Of a stretch of DNA of 64,000 nt, positions 32,887-42,447 are shown in pieces (the first letter of the stretch is position 1; each line of letters starts with the position of its first letter). The notes beneath the pieces are model-generated. The model made no database searches, had not been told where the DNA came from, and saw only the letters and a list, made by a program, of their open reading frames with translations. Source of the stretch: Mesorhizobium sp. Root554. GTDB lineage: Bacteria; Pseudomonadota; Alphaproteobacteria; Rhizobiales; Rhizobiaceae. Where the stretch lies: positions 2,266,221-2,330,220 of the forward strand of contig NZ_LMGA01000001.1 in assembly GCF_001427025.1 (NCBI RefSeq), read 5' to 3'. The translations under genes were made by a program, and so were the position numbers.

Positions 32887-33261
32887 GTCCTGCTCCACAT
32901 TCTTCGCTTTGGTCGGTCGCGCCAAAATCCAATCTTTCCGGCAATTCGCCGCGTCTATGTCGCCTACAGTTTGTGTTGCCGGGCCCTGCGAACAAGCACA
33001 ACCCGAAGAAAGTCGCAAAAATATGTCTGCTTCGCTGCCTGAACGCCTGCGCGTTCGGCCAGCCTGCGCGAAACCTGACTGGCGAGACACGCTTTTCATG
33101 GTCGCGCGCGATCACAAACAGCCAGCCAAGGTTAATTTCCAGTGAACGCCCGCACGGCATTTCCGTCAAGACCACCTTCAAGACCGGCCTTTTCAGGAAA
33201 GCGGTGGCGAGCGGCTGGCGGTTGCTCTAAAAGCAGCAGCTTGCGCAGACACGAGGCTGTT
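32887..33261. other. Divergent spacer between lptC and sppA
   Basis: 375 bases with no gene I can support. It must hold the promoters of the minus-strand lptCAB-rpoN block and of plus-strand sppA. Short open frames run across 33132-33261 but lack a ribosome site and family resemblance. No hairpin or repeat of note. Confidence 0.45.
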
Positions 33262-34218
33262 ATGACAATCAGAGCCGACGATTTGATCGACCGACGCCGC
33301 TTGCGGCGCAAACTCACCTTCTGGCGTGTGGCCGCGCTGGCTGTCGCTGCCGCCGGCGTCCTCGCCTTGGCGCTCTGGTTCTACCGAGAAGATATGGGCG
33401 GCTCGGCCGTCGATCATATCGCCAAGGTGAAGATCGAAGGCACGATCACCGAAGATGAGGAACTGATCGGGCGGTTGGAAAAAATCCGCGAATCGAAAAG
33501 CGTCAAGGGCGTCATCCTGACTATCGATTCGCCCGGCGGCACCACCGCGGGCGGTGAATCGATCTATGACGAGGTGCGCAAGCTCGCCGGCGAAAAGCCG
33601 GTCGTCGCCCAGGTTGGCACGCTTGCCGCTTCGGCAGGCTACATGATCGCCAGCGCCGCCGACCATATCGTCGCGCGCAAATCCTCGATTGTCGGCTCGA
33701 TCGGCGTCCTCATCCAGTTTCCCGACGTGACGGGCCTGATGGAAAAGGTCGGCGTCAAGCTGGAAGAAGTGAAGTCGTCGCCGCTGAAGGCGGAACCCTC
33801 GCCTTTCAACCCGACGACGGATGAGGAACGCGACATGGTTCGCAAGCTCATTCTCGACAGCTACGACTGGTTCGTCGGCATCGTCGCCGAGCGGCGGTCG
33901 ATGACGCGGCCGCAGGTGCTGGCGCTGGCCGACGGTTCCATCTTCACCGGCAGGCAGGCGCTCACCAACAAATTGATCGATGCCGTCGGCGGCGAGCAGG
34001 AAGCCATCGACTGGCTGGCGACCAAAGGCGTCGACGAAAAGCTGAAGGTGGTCGAATGGAAGAATACGGAGAGCCGCGGCGGCTTCCTTTTCTCGAAGGC
34101 GCTGACCCAGACAATCGCCAAGGCTCTCGGCTTGCCCGAATACAGCGGTGACCTGGCGCGCGAACTTGGCATGGATCGCTTGTTCCTTGACGGTCTCGTC
34201 TCGGTCTGGCACCCTTGA
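33262..34218 (+). CDS. sppA: Signal peptide peptidase SppA (short form)
   Basis: A 318-residue membrane-bound serine/lysine protease of clan SK that degrades cleaved signal peptides. One transmembrane helix (about 20-40), then the S49 domain: ILTIDSPGGTTAGGESIYDE, nucleophile S124 in TLAASAGYMIASAAD and general base K176 in KSSPLKAEPSPF. ATG 33262 starts a typical N terminus; the longer frame upstream is rejected. Followed by ihfB at 79 bases. Confidence 0.93.
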   Translation: MTIRADDLIDRRRLRRKLTFWRVAALAVAAAGVLALALWFYREDMGGSAVDHIAKVKIEGTITEDEELIGRLEKIRESKSVKGVILTIDSPGGTTAGGESIYDEVRKLAGEKPVVAQVGTLAASAGYMIASAADHIVARKSSIVGSIGVLIQFPDVTGLMEKVGVKLEEVKSSPLKAEPSPFNPTTDEERDMVRKLILDSYDWFVGIVAERRSMTRPQVLALADGSIFTGRQALTNKLIDAVGGEQEAIDWLATKGVDEKLKVVEWKNTESRGGFLFSKALTQTIAKALGLPEYSGDLARELGMDRLFLDGLVSVWHP

Positions 34219-34297
34219 ATTCCGTTCGATAGAATGAAAAACCGAATAAAATCATCCTCCTAATTTTGACTTCATCGTTTTCACGGGGAACGTCGGC

Positions 34298-34582
34298 ATG
34301 ATCAAATCCGAGCTTGTGCAAATCATTGCGACACGCAATCCACACCTGTTTCTGCGCGACGTGGAGAATATCGTCGGCGCCATTTTCGACGAGATTACCG
34401 ATGCCCTTGCCGATGGAAATCGTGTCGAATTGCGGGGCTTCGGCGCCTTTTCGGTCAAGAACCGGCCAGCGCGCACCGGCCGCAATCCGCGCACCGGCGA
34501 ATCGGTCGAGGTCGAGGAGAAGTGGGTGCCGTTCTTCAAGACCGGCAAGGAATTGCGCGAGCGGCTGAACGGCGGCAAATAA
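34298..34582 (+). CDS. ihfB: Integration host factor beta subunit
   Basis: A 94-residue nucleoid protein that bends DNA as a heterodimer with IhfA. Contains [18 protein letters not shown], the arm motif [28 protein letters not shown] and [17 protein letters not shown]. The conserved Pro of the intercalating arm (NPRTG) is present. The leader (34240-34297) is AT-rich. Relevant to sigma-54 promoters, which often need IHF. Confidence 0.96.
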   Translation: MIKSELVQIIATRNPHLFLRDVENIVGAIFDEITDALADGNRVELRGFGAFSVKNRPARTGRNPRTGESVEVEEKWVPFFKTGKELRERLNGGK

Positions 34583-34632
34583 CGCCGCCAATCGCCGCCC
34601 CCAACCGGAAACGCAGCCCGGACAACGCTACC

Positions 34633-34968
34633 ATGTTCAACCGCTTCCTGCTGATCGTCGTCTTCGTGCCGCTGGCGGTCATCCTGATCGCGCTGGCGGT
34701 GGCGAACCGGGAGCTGGTTGCCTTCACCATCGATCCGTTCAATCCCGGTAATCCGGCCCTCACCGTAACCCTGCCGCTGTTCATCTTCCTGTTCGCCGCG
34801 ATTGCGCTCGGCATGGTCATCGGCAGCATGGCGACCTGGATCCGGCAGGGGCGCTACCGCAAGCTGGCGCGCCAGCGCGGCGTTGAGGCCGAAAACCTGC
34901 GCCAGGCAGTCGCCGCCCGTCCACCGGTGGCGCAGGGACCGGCCTTGCCCAAGCCGAACGGACCATAG
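34633..34968 (+). CDS. LapA family (DUF1049) membrane protein
   Basis: A 111-residue inner-membrane protein with two helices (about 4-24 FLLIVVFVPLAVILIALAVAN and 48-70 LPLFIFLFAAIALGMVIGSM) and a basic coiled C-terminal tail (RKLARQRGVEAENLRQAV). This is the LapA/DUF1049 layout, which in E. coli works with LapB in LPS assembly control. It starts 50 bases after ihfB, the usual neighbour. No good ribosome site, so coupling to ihfB is likely. Confidence 0.85.
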   Translation: MFNRFLLIVVFVPLAVILIALAVANRELVAFTIDPFNPGNPALTVTLPLFIFLFAAIALGMVIGSMATWIRQGRYRKLARQRGVEAENLRQAVAARPPVAQGPALPKPNGP

Positions 34969-34996
34969 GCGCGCGCTTGCACGACGGATTATCCTG

Positions 34997-35959
34997 ATGC
35001 TGACCATTTCGGCCGCCGAGGTCGACCGGGCGCTGACGTTTCCGGGCCTGGTCGAAACCCTGCGCTCCGCCTTCCGCGAGGGAGCGGTGCAGCCCGTCCG
35101 GCACCATCATGCGATCGAGCGCCCGCCCGGATCCGGCTCGACGCTTCTGCTGATGCCGGCATGGACTGATTTCGACAATGCCGAAGCATCAAAGGACGGC
35201 CATATAGGGGTCAAGATCGTCACCGTCTCGCCAGACAACAATGCAGTCGGAAAGCCGGCGGTGATGGGTCTCTATTTGCTGCTGAACGGCGCGACAGGCG
35301 AACCGCAGGCGCTGATCGACGGCCAGAGGCTGACGCAGTGGCGCACGGCCTGCGCTTCGGCGCTGGCCGCCGACTATCTGGCGCGCGAGGATGCCTCGCG
35401 GCTGCTTGTGATCGGCGCCGGCGCGCTGGCGCCCTTTCTCGCCAGAGCTCACGCCGCGATGCGGCCGATCACCTCCATTCATATCTGGAACCGCACGCCG
35501 GCCAATGCGGAAAAGATCGTCGATGACCTGCGGGCTGACGGGTTTTCAGCCGAGGTTGCGACGAATCTCGAGGCCGAACTGGCCGGGGCCGACATCGTCT
35601 CCTCCGCGACCATTTCGGCAACCCCCCTCGTCAGGGGCGCGCTGCTCAAGCCCGGCGCGCATGTCGATCTGGTCGGCGGTTTCACGCCGGCGATGCGCGA
35701 GGCGGATGACGATGCGATCCGCCGCGCCCGCGTATATGTCGATACCCGCGCCGGAGCCACCAGGGAAGCCGGCGACATCGTCCAGCCTCTCGCTTCCGGA
35801 GTGCTTGCACCGGAGGCGATCGTCGCCGATCTGGCCGAATTGGCGCGTGGCGAGAAAAAGGGACGGGAAAGCGGCGCCGAGATAACGCTGTTCAAATCTG
35901 TCGGCGCGGCCCTTGAAGACCTCGCCGCGGGCATTGCCGTCTATGAGGCTCTCAGATAG
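34997..35959 (+). CDS. Ornithine cyclodeaminase/mu-crystallin family protein
   Basis: A 320-residue NAD(P)-dependent enzyme. Substrate-domain features TISAAEVDRAL, GVKIVTVSPDNNAVGKPAVMG and QRLTQWRTACASALAADYL, and the Rossmann motif LLVIGAGALAPFLARAHAAM. Conserved Lys and Arg of the OCD active site (VKIV, WRTA) are present. The family includes ornithine cyclodeaminase, alanine dehydrogenase and ketimine reductases; the lysine/proline route cannot be told apart here. 28 bases after the lapA-like gene. Confidence 0.85.
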   Translation: MLTISAAEVDRALTFPGLVETLRSAFREGAVQPVRHHHAIERPPGSGSTLLLMPAWTDFDNAEASKDGHIGVKIVTVSPDNNAVGKPAVMGLYLLLNGATGEPQALIDGQRLTQWRTACASALAADYLAREDASRLLVIGAGALAPFLARAHAAMRPITSIHIWNRTPANAEKIVDDLRADGFSAEVATNLEAELAGADIVSSATISATPLVRGALLKPGAHVDLVGGFTPAMREADDDAIRRARVYVDTRAGATREAGDIVQPLASGVLAPEAIVADLAELARGEKKGRESGAEITLFKSVGAALEDLAAGIAVYEALR

Positions 35960-36029
35960 ATGCAGCCTGACGGCGCGGCTTCACAAGCCGACCGCGCACC
36001 GACCGATGTCACGTCCCTGGAGCACTCTC

Positions 36030-36176
36030 ATGAACCGCAATGGTCTTTATGCCGTGATCGGCGCGCTGATTGTCGCGGTCATCGCGCTCGGCATCTATGT
36101 CTACCGGGAAGAACAAAAACCTGAAGGCGTCGAGTTGAAAATCGACGACAGCGGCATCTCGATTCAGAAAAACTGA
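36030..36176 (+). CDS. Small single-helix membrane protein
   Basis: A 48-residue protein from ATG 36030, preceded by GGAG. It has one transmembrane helix (about 6-26, LYAVIGALIVAVIALGIYVY) and a polar C terminus (EGVELKIDDSGISIQKN). Short proteins of this pattern are common and conserved in rhizobia; no function is known. 70 bases after the cyclodeaminase-like gene. Confidence 0.7.
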   Translation: MNRNGLYAVIGALIVAVIALGIYVYREEQKPEGVELKIDDSGISIQKN

Positions 36177-36230
36177 CGGCCGGGCCGCTCAGGAGGCGGT
36201 CAAACACGTCCTTCAGCGTTTTGGATCAGC

Positions 36231-36548
36231 TTATTGGGATTCGCTTGCCGGCCGGTTTGGCAGGGCCCCGCCATAGGCATCCCGACTGATAGGGGATTGC
36301 GCCCGATCCCTCAAAAGACCTGTGATCCGCGCAAAGCTCGAGAAGGACTTACGAACCTCCTCGGCGCTCATCTGGCCATTCATGGCCGCGGCGCAGCAGT
36401 TCACGGCGCATAGATAAACAGGGCCCCGCCTGCCTACCGGCCAATTCCTCAGGAAAACAGTTGCTTCGGCGACACTGTCGATTTCCTGGACAGGGTGACC
36501 GGAGCCGAGTGAAACCCGCACCGGCGAGAAGAACTGCAGGCGATCCAT
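36231..36548 (-). CDS. DUF982 family protein
   Basis: A 105-residue protein of the DUF982 family, small cytoplasmic proteins expanded in rhizobia. Key blocks: FFSPVRVSLGSGHPVQEIDSVAEATVFLRNWP and VNCCAAAMNGQMSAEEVRKSF. ATG 36548 has GGGAGG eight bases upstream; TTG two codons earlier is less likely. No function known. Adjacent on the other strand to the small membrane protein. Confidence 0.8.
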   Translation of the reverse strand: MDRLQFFSPVRVSLGSGHPVQEIDSVAEATVFLRNWPVGRRGPVYLCAVNCCAAAMNGQMSAEEVRKSFSSFARITGLLRDRAQSPISRDAYGGALPNRPASESQ

Positions 36549-36873
36549 AGGCAAGGCCTCCCGAAGTTTTTATTTTTAAGAGACAACCCTATTAAACTCT
36601 CAAAACGACAGCCAGTTCCACAAAATTTTCAGAAAGATTAAACGGCAACCGAGCGACGGCCCGCCTTTGCGGGCGAGCCGTCGGGACATGGAGGGACATG
36701 TCCGTGATCCTAATGGAAAAGGATCGCCCGGCAGAACGTCGAGCCGGCGCAGCAGTTCCATGGCAGTGGAAAGAATCTTCGACGGCTGAGGCCTCGGCGG
36801 GCTTAACCCGCCCTTAAACCGCCGCATCTACTCTTCACCCGGAACGCCATCGGGACAGGGATGTAGCGCGCGC
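36549..36873. other. Intergenic region before the penicillin-binding protein gene
   Basis: 325 bases with no supported gene. It contains a palindrome GGACATG-GAGGGA-CATGTCC (36684-36703) and a GC inverted repeat GACGGC...GCCGTC around 36655-36682. These could bind a regulator of the following cell-wall gene. The palindrome lies about 170 bases before the ATG. Confidence 0.5.
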
Positions 36874-39117
36874 ATGGCGAACCGCAGGGACAGACGCATC
36901 GAGCCGAGCTTCGACGGTCCTTCAAGGACTGGTTCGTCGAGCGGCTTTTCGGTGCGGGAGGAGGACCGCGTCGTGCCGTCAAATCGGAAATCTCCCGCCA
37001 AGCGCAAGAAATCCAAGGCCCGGTCTTCCCGTCGTGGCAGCAGCAGGCGCGGATTGTTCGGTCTGTTCGGCCGATTGTTCTACTGGTGCTTCGTGCTCGC
37101 CATCTGGGGCGGCATCGCCGCCGCCGGTATCGTCGTCTACTATGGCGCGAAAATGCCGGCCGCCACGACATGGTCGATCCCCGACCGCTCCCCCAACATC
37201 AAGATCGTTTCAGTCGATGGCCAGCTGATCGCCAACCGCGGCATGAGTGGCGGCGAGGCTGTCGGTCTGCATGAAATGTCGCCCTACATCCCCCAAGCGG
37301 TCATCGCCATCGAGGACCGGCGGTTTTATTCGCATTTCGGCATCGACCCGATCGGCCTGACCCGGGCCATGGTCACGAACGTCATGGGAGCACGCTTCAC
37401 CCAGGGCGGCTCGACGCTGACCCAGCAATTGGCCAAGAACCTGTTCCTGAAGCCCGACCGCACCGTGGAACGCAAGGTCCAGGAAGTGCTGCTCGCCCTT
37501 TGGCTGGAGCAGAAGCACACCAAGGACCAGATCCTCGAAATGTATCTCAACCGGGTCTATTTCGGTTCGGGCGCCTATGGTGTCGAAGCCGCTTCCCGCC
37601 GCTATTTCGGCAAGAGCGCGCGCGACGTGACGCTGGCCGAAGCCGCACTTCTGGCAGGTCTGCTGAAGGCCCCATCGCGCCTGTCGCCGGCCCGCGATCC
37701 CAAGGCTGCCGAGGAGCGCGCCCAGCTCGTCCTCGCAGCCATGAAGGACGAAGGCATGGTCAGCGACAAGGAACTGGCCCGCGCCATGAGTGCGCCGGCG
37801 ACGCGCGCCGCTTCCTACTGGACGGGGTCCGAGAACTACGTCGCCGACACGGTTATGGAAGAACTGCCCGACCTTATCGGCGATGTGCGCAGCGACATCG
37901 TCGTCGATACGACGGTGGATCTCAACCTGCAGAAGCTCGCCGAGGATTCCATCCGTCGGCTGATCGACGAGAAGGGCAAGAAACTCGACGTCAGCCAGGG
38001 CGCGCTGGTGTCGATCGACAATTCCGGCGCCGTGCGCGCCATGGTCGGTGGCTATGATTATTCCACCAGCCAGTTCGACCGCGCCTCGGAAGCCCGCCGC
38101 CAGCCCGGTTCCGCCTTCAAGCCATTCGTCTACATGGCCGCGCTGGAGGCAGGCCGCACCCCAGACAGCGTCCGCAACGACGCGCCGATCAAGATCGGCA
38201 AATGGACGCCGGCGAATTTCGACGGCAAGTATTTCGGCAAGGTCACGCTGGCGACGGCGCTGGCCAAGTCGCTGAACTCGGTCGCGGCGCAACTGACGAT
38301 GGAAGTCGGGCCGGATGCCGTGGTCGAGGCCGCGCATCGCATGGGCATCCAGTCCGACCTGCAGAACAACACGTCGATCGCGCTCGGCACCTCGGAGGTC
38401 ACGCCGCTGGAGCTGACCTCCGCCTATGTGCCCTTCGCCAATGGCGGCTACCGGCCTGAAATCCATTTCATCCGCCGCGTGACGACGACCGAGGGCAAGC
38501 TGCTCTACGCCAATGACGGCGGCAGCGCGCCACGCGTCGTGCGGCCGGAAGTGGTCGGCATGATGAATTCGATGATGACCGGCACGGTCGAGATCGGCAC
38601 CGCCCGGAAAGCCGCTTTCGGCTGGCCTTCGGCCGGCAAGACCGGCACCAGCCAGAATTCCCGCGATGCCTGGTTCGTCGGCTATACCGCCAACCTCACC
38701 ACCGGCGTCTGGTTCGGCAACGATGACGGCAAGCCGATGAAGCGCGTTACCGGCGGCGCGTTGCCCGCGCAGGCCTGGCATGAATTCATGATGGCGGCGC
38801 ACAAGGGCGTGCCTGTCGCGCCGCTGCCGGGAACCTGGAAATCGTCGCCGCCCGCCGACACCATCGTGCGCAGCGACCCCTCCGGCAAGCTGCCGCCGGC
38901 AATGGTCCCGCAGGCGGATGTCGGCGCGCAGCAGGATGCGGCAGCACAGCCGCGCCGCGCCCCAAGACCCGCGCGCTCGGTCGATGGCGGCGGTTTCGGT
39001 ATGCCTGATGACGATGAGCCGACCGCCTCGATCAACCGGCCAGTGCCACCCGGCGACGTCGGCGGACCGCTGAAGAAGCGGCAGACCTCGATCCTCGACA
39101 TCCTGTCGGGCGGCTGA
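36874..39117 (+). CDS. Class A penicillin-binding protein (bifunctional, PBP1A-type)
   Basis: A 747-residue enzyme that polymerises and cross-links peptidoglycan at the inner membrane. Basic N terminus (to ~57), one transmembrane helix (~62-92), GT51 domain with catalytic E147 in IAIEDRRFYSHFGID and GGSTLTQQLAKN, then the transpeptidase domain with nucleophile S413 (GSAFKPF, K416), SLNS and K589 (KTGTS). The C-terminal ~90 residues are a Pro/Ala-rich disordered tail. The N terminus carries several Arg/Ser stretches. It precedes an SDR gene. Confidence 0.95.
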   Translation: MANRRDRRIEPSFDGPSRTGSSSGFSVREEDRVVPSNRKSPAKRKKSKARSSRRGSSRRGLFGLFGRLFYWCFVLAIWGGIAAAGIVVYYGAKMPAATTWSIPDRSPNIKIVSVDGQLIANRGMSGGEAVGLHEMSPYIPQAVIAIEDRRFYSHFGIDPIGLTRAMVTNVMGARFTQGGSTLTQQLAKNLFLKPDRTVERKVQEVLLALWLEQKHTKDQILEMYLNRVYFGSGAYGVEAASRRYFGKSARDVTLAEAALLAGLLKAPSRLSPARDPKAAEERAQLVLAAMKDEGMVSDKELARAMSAPATRAASYWTGSENYVADTVMEELPDLIGDVRSDIVVDTTVDLNLQKLAEDSIRRLIDEKGKKLDVSQGALVSIDNSGAVRAMVGGYDYSTSQFDRASEARRQPGSAFKPFVYMAALEAGRTPDSVRNDAPIKIGKWTPANFDGKYFGKVTLATALAKSLNSVAAQLTMEVGPDAVVEAAHRMGIQSDLQNNTSIALGTSEVTPLELTSAYVPFANGGYRPEIHFIRRVTTTEGKLLYANDGGSAPRVVRPEVVGMMNSMMTGTVEIGTARKAAFGWPSAGKTGTSQNSRDAWFVGYTANLTTGVWFGNDDGKPMKRVTGGALPAQAWHEFMMAAHKGVPVAPLPGTWKSSPPADTIVRSDPSGKLPPAMVPQADVGAQQDAAAQPRRAPRPARSVDGGGFGMPDDDEPTASINRPVPPGDVGGPLKKRQTSILDILSGG

Positions 39118-39234
39118 GGCCTCGCATCTGAGGGCATAACGGCTCGGACGCCGTTCAGGAAGAACCTGCTCGTGTCAGTGGCAGGTCTGGTTACCGCCGC
39201 ACGCTTCCGCTACATGTCATCGCTGGAGACAGCG

Positions 39235-39987
39235 ATGACGCAGACCGACACCAGAAAGACGATCGTGCTGACCGGCGCCAGCCGTGGCATCGGCCATGCG
39301 ACAGTCAAGCGCTTCTCCCGCGAGGGCTGGCGGGTCATCACCTGTTCGCGGCAGGCATTCGCCGACAATTGCCCGTGGCCGGCCGGTCCGGAGGATCACA
39401 TCAAGGTCGACCTCGCCGACCCCGAAGATGTTGGCGTCGCGGTTTCAGAGATACGTCATCGGCTTGAGGTCAATGGCGGCCAGCTTCACGCCCTCGTCAA
39501 CAATGCCGGCATTTCGCCGAAGCTGAAGGACGGCAACAGCCGCATGGACTCCATCGACACGCCCATGCATGTCTGGCGCGATGTGTTTCAGGTGAATTTC
39601 TTTGCCCCGATCATGCTCGCACGCGGGCTGTTCAAGGAACTTGCGACGGCAAAGGGTTCTATCGTCAATGTCACCTCGATCGCCGGTACCCGCGTGCATC
39701 CTTTCGCCGGCACCGCCTATGCGACCTCCAAGGCGGCGCTGGGTTCGCTGACCCGCGAGATGGCGCATGATTTCGGCCCGCACGGTATTCGCGTCAACGC
39801 CATCGCTCCCGGTGAGATCGACACGGCCATCCTGTCGCCTGGCACCGACAAGATCGTCGAGACCATCCCGTTGCGGCGGCTCGGCGCGACGGCCGAAGTC
39901 GCCGACATCATCTATTTCCTGTGCTCCGAGCAGGCTTCTTATGTGACCGGCTCGGAAATCCATATCAATGGCGGCCAGCACGTATAG
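39235..39987 (+). CDS. SDR family NAD(P)-dependent oxidoreductase
   Basis: A 250-residue classical short-chain dehydrogenase. Cofactor motif LTGASRGIGHAT, NNAG structural motif (ALVNNAGISPKL), catalytic Ser in VTSIAGTRV and Tyr-Lys in YATSKAALG; C-terminal YVTGSEIHINGGQHV is the usual FabG-like ending. GGAGA lies 7 bases before ATG 39235. Substrate not deducible. Confidence 0.9.
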   Translation: MTQTDTRKTIVLTGASRGIGHATVKRFSREGWRVITCSRQAFADNCPWPAGPEDHIKVDLADPEDVGVAVSEIRHRLEVNGGQLHALVNNAGISPKLKDGNSRMDSIDTPMHVWRDVFQVNFFAPIMLARGLFKELATAKGSIVNVTSIAGTRVHPFAGTAYATSKAALGSLTREMAHDFGPHGIRVNAIAPGEIDTAILSPGTDKIVETIPLRRLGATAEVADIIYFLCSEQASYVTGSEIHINGGQHV

Positions 39988-40010
39988 CCAACGCTGGCTG
40001 GCCTCAAAGA

Positions 40011-41837
40011 CTAGGCTGTGAGCGACGTCTGCGGGACTCCAGGCCTGTCCCCCTCGCCCACGAGCGCCGGCTCGGCCCTGCCGCTCAGCACCGTCTCGAC
40101 GATGCCGCGCGCGATTTCGCGCTCGCCCATGATCACCGTATCCGCCCCGAGCCCGGTCAGATGCTCGACCTCGGCATCGGAATGCGCCCGCGCAATGACT
40201 GAAATCGCCGGGTTGGCGGCACGCGCGCGCAGAATGATCTGGCCGGCCTCGAATGCGTTCGGTATGGCCAGAATCAGCCGCTCGGCGCGCGCGGCGTTGG
40301 CGGCGGCGAAAACATCGCCCCGCGCGGCGTTTCCGGAAACGGTTTCTATTCCCGCGAGCTTCAACTGCGCCAGCACCTTGTCCGCGTCCTCGATGACGAG
40401 GAATGGCCGTCCGGCCAGCTTCAGCGCCGTCCCCACCAGACCGCCCACACGGCCATAGCCGATCAGGATCGTATGGCCGGAAAGGTTCGTCGCCGGCGGC
40501 GGACCGTCCTCGGACAGCTTGGCCGAAGCGGCTGTTGCGGCGACCATGCCGGGTGCGGTCGCCGGCCCCGTGGGCCTTGCCGCGGCCTCTGGTTCTTTCG
40601 CGGGGGCGCGGCTTTCCAGCCATGGTTTCAGGCGGTCGATGGCGGCGAACATCACCGGATTGAGGACGATGGAGAGGATTGCGCCGGCCAGGATCAGGTC
40701 GCGGCCTTCTTCCGGCAGCAGATTGAGGCCAACCCCGAGCTCGGCAAGGATGAAAGAGAATTCGCCGATCTGCGCCAGGCTGGCGGAGATCACCAGCGCG
40801 GTCGCCGGCGGGTGGCCGAAAGCCAGCACGATCAGGAATGCCGCCGCCGATTTGCCGATCACGATGATGAACAGCGTCGCCAGGATGGGCGCCGGGTGCG
40901 CCAGCAAGCTGGTCGGATCGAACAACATGCCGACGGAGACGAAAAACAGCACGGAAAAGGCATCGCGCAGTGGCAGAGACTCTTCCGCGGCGCGATGGCT
41001 GAGCTCGGACTCGCTCATGATCATGCCGGCGAAGAAAGCGCCCAGCGCCAGTGAAACGCCGAACAGATGGGCTGCGCCGAAGGCGACTCCGAGCGCGATC
41101 GCCAGCACCGCAAGCCGGAAAAGCTCGCGCGAGCCTGTATGCGCGACATAGTGCAGGATCCATGGAATGACCCGGCGTCCGACGACCAGCATCACCACGA
41201 CGAACGCGGCAACTTTCAGCAACGTCAGGCCGACTACGCCCCAGATGCCGTAATCCGCGGGCAGCGAAAACAGCCCACCCGTGGCATGCGCGGCGTCCGC
41301 TTCCTGCCCGCCCAGCACTCCCGCCAGCGCCGGCAGCAGCACCAGCGCCAGAACCATGGCGAGATCTTCGACGATCAGCCAGCCGACCGCGATGCGGCCG
41401 CGCTCGGTCTCGATCAGCCGCCGCTCCTGCAGCGCGCGTAAAAGCACCACGGTGGATGCGACGGAAAGCGCCAGTCCGAAAACCAGCCCTGCGCCCATCG
41501 TCCACCCAAGCAGCCAGGCTAGGCCAGCGCCAAGCGCCGTCGCGAAGGCGATCTGCACGACAGCGCCCGGCACCGCGATAGCCCGAACGGAAAGCAAATC
41601 CTTTAACGAAAAATGCAGGCCGACGCCGAACATCAGCAGGATCACGCCGATCTCGGCCAGCTCCAGCGCCAGCCCCTGGTCGGCGACGAAGCCGGGCGTG
41701 TTGGGGCCCACCAGCATGCCAGCGATGAGATAGCCCACCAGCGGCGGCATGCGGAACCGGTTTGCGATCGCGCCGAAGACGAATGCCAGCCCCAGACCGG
41801 CGACTATTGTGGCGATAAGGGGCGTGTCATGCGGCAT
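40011..41837 (-). CDS. Monovalent cation:proton antiporter, KefB/YbaL type
   Basis: A 608-residue CPA2-family antiporter. About 12 hydrophobic helices in the first ~400 residues (GYLIAGMLVGPNTPG, LALSVASTVVLLRAL, LALGAFFAGMIMSESELSHR), a variable linker (~420-455) and a C-terminal TrkA-N domain with Rossmann motif LIGYGRVGGLVGTAL. The ASTVVLL pattern and linker resemble E. coli YbaL/KefB potassium efflux proteins, gated by nucleotide or glutathione. It faces away from the SDR gene. Confidence 0.9.
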   Translation of the reverse strand: MPHDTPLIATIVAGLGLAFVFGAIANRFRMPPLVGYLIAGMLVGPNTPGFVADQGLALELAEIGVILLMFGVGLHFSLKDLLSVRAIAVPGAVVQIAFATALGAGLAWLLGWTMGAGLVFGLALSVASTVVLLRALQERRLIETERGRIAVGWLIVEDLAMVLALVLLPALAGVLGGQEADAAHATGGLFSLPADYGIWGVVGLTLLKVAAFVVVMLVVGRRVIPWILHYVAHTGSRELFRLAVLAIALGVAFGAAHLFGVSLALGAFFAGMIMSESELSHRAAEESLPLRDAFSVLFFVSVGMLFDPTSLLAHPAPILATLFIIVIGKSAAAFLIVLAFGHPPATALVISASLAQIGEFSFILAELGVGLNLLPEEGRDLILAGAILSIVLNPVMFAAIDRLKPWLESRAPAKEPEAAARPTGPATAPGMVAATAASAKLSEDGPPPATNLSGHTILIGYGRVGGLVGTALKLAGRPFLVIEDADKVLAQLKLAGIETVSGNAARGDVFAAANAARAERLILAIPNAFEAGQIILRARAANPAISVIARAHSDAEVEHLTGLGADTVIMGEREIARGIVETVLSGRAEPALVGEGDRPGVPQTSLTA

Positions 41838-41997
41838 TGTCTATGGAGCGCCTTTCAAAATACTGATGTGGGATGCGCAACGGAACCCCGCCGCTCCCGC
41901 CAATATGGTAGACGGTGCGGGGGGCGCGCAACCCTTGAAAGACGTTAAACTTGAGGGTTTTGCTAGAATTTAAGCCGATACGGTGGCTGTTTCGGCT

Positions 41998-42447
41998 TCA
42001 CGCCGCCTTGAGGACCTGCTCGATATCCCAGACCGGCTGGTTGGTCAGCGTTTTGGCAATCTCCGCCTTGACCTTGTCGGAAACCTCCTTGTGCAGCTTC
42101 TTGCGCATTGCGCCCAGAACCTGCGGCGGCGCCACCAGTACGATCTCCTCGAACTCGCCGCGATGCGCCAGCTTGTAAAGGCGCTCCGCGATCTCTTCGC
42201 CGAAGCGCTCCTTGCTGAGGCGGTGCCAATCCGTCTCCTCATAGGCGCTGTTGTGTGATGAAGGTCCATCGCTGTGGCGGCCCGGCCGTTCGACACCCTG
42301 CTCGCGCGTGGCCGGATTTTCCTGCGTCATCTCGGTCGCCACCTTGAAATCGGGAAACCTGGCGTCGCCTTCGTTCTTCAGGAAGAGCGCCTTTTCGCCA
42401 TCCGCCACGACCACCCAAAGTCCATGCTTCAGCACGATATTTTCCAT
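41998..42447 (-). CDS. Host-attachment protein family (baeRF-like)
   Basis: A 149-residue protein of the family named 'protein required for attachment to host cells' (PF10116), related to the eRF1-like baeRF fold. Typical blocks: GLWVVVADGEKALFLKN, the His-rich middle HSDGPSSHNSAYEE and EEIVLVAPPQVLGAMRKKLHKEV. ATG 42447 has GAAAGGA in front. The fold suggests ribosome or RNA binding; the attachment name comes from older rhizobial studies. Lies 160 bases before the antiporter start on the same strand. Confidence 0.85.
   Translation of the reverse strand: MENIVLKHGLWVVVADGEKALFLKNEGDARFPDFKVATEMTQENPATREQGVERPGRHSDGPSSHNSAYEETDWHRLSKERFGEEIAERLYKLAHRGEFEEIVLVAPPQVLGAMRKKLHKEVSDKVKAEIAKTLTNQPVWDIEQVLKAA

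Noticed and set aside
39445..41505. Long minus-strand frame of 686 codons across the SDR and antiporter genes
   Set aside because: Two real genes with motifs on both strands explain the interval; the frame has shadow composition.
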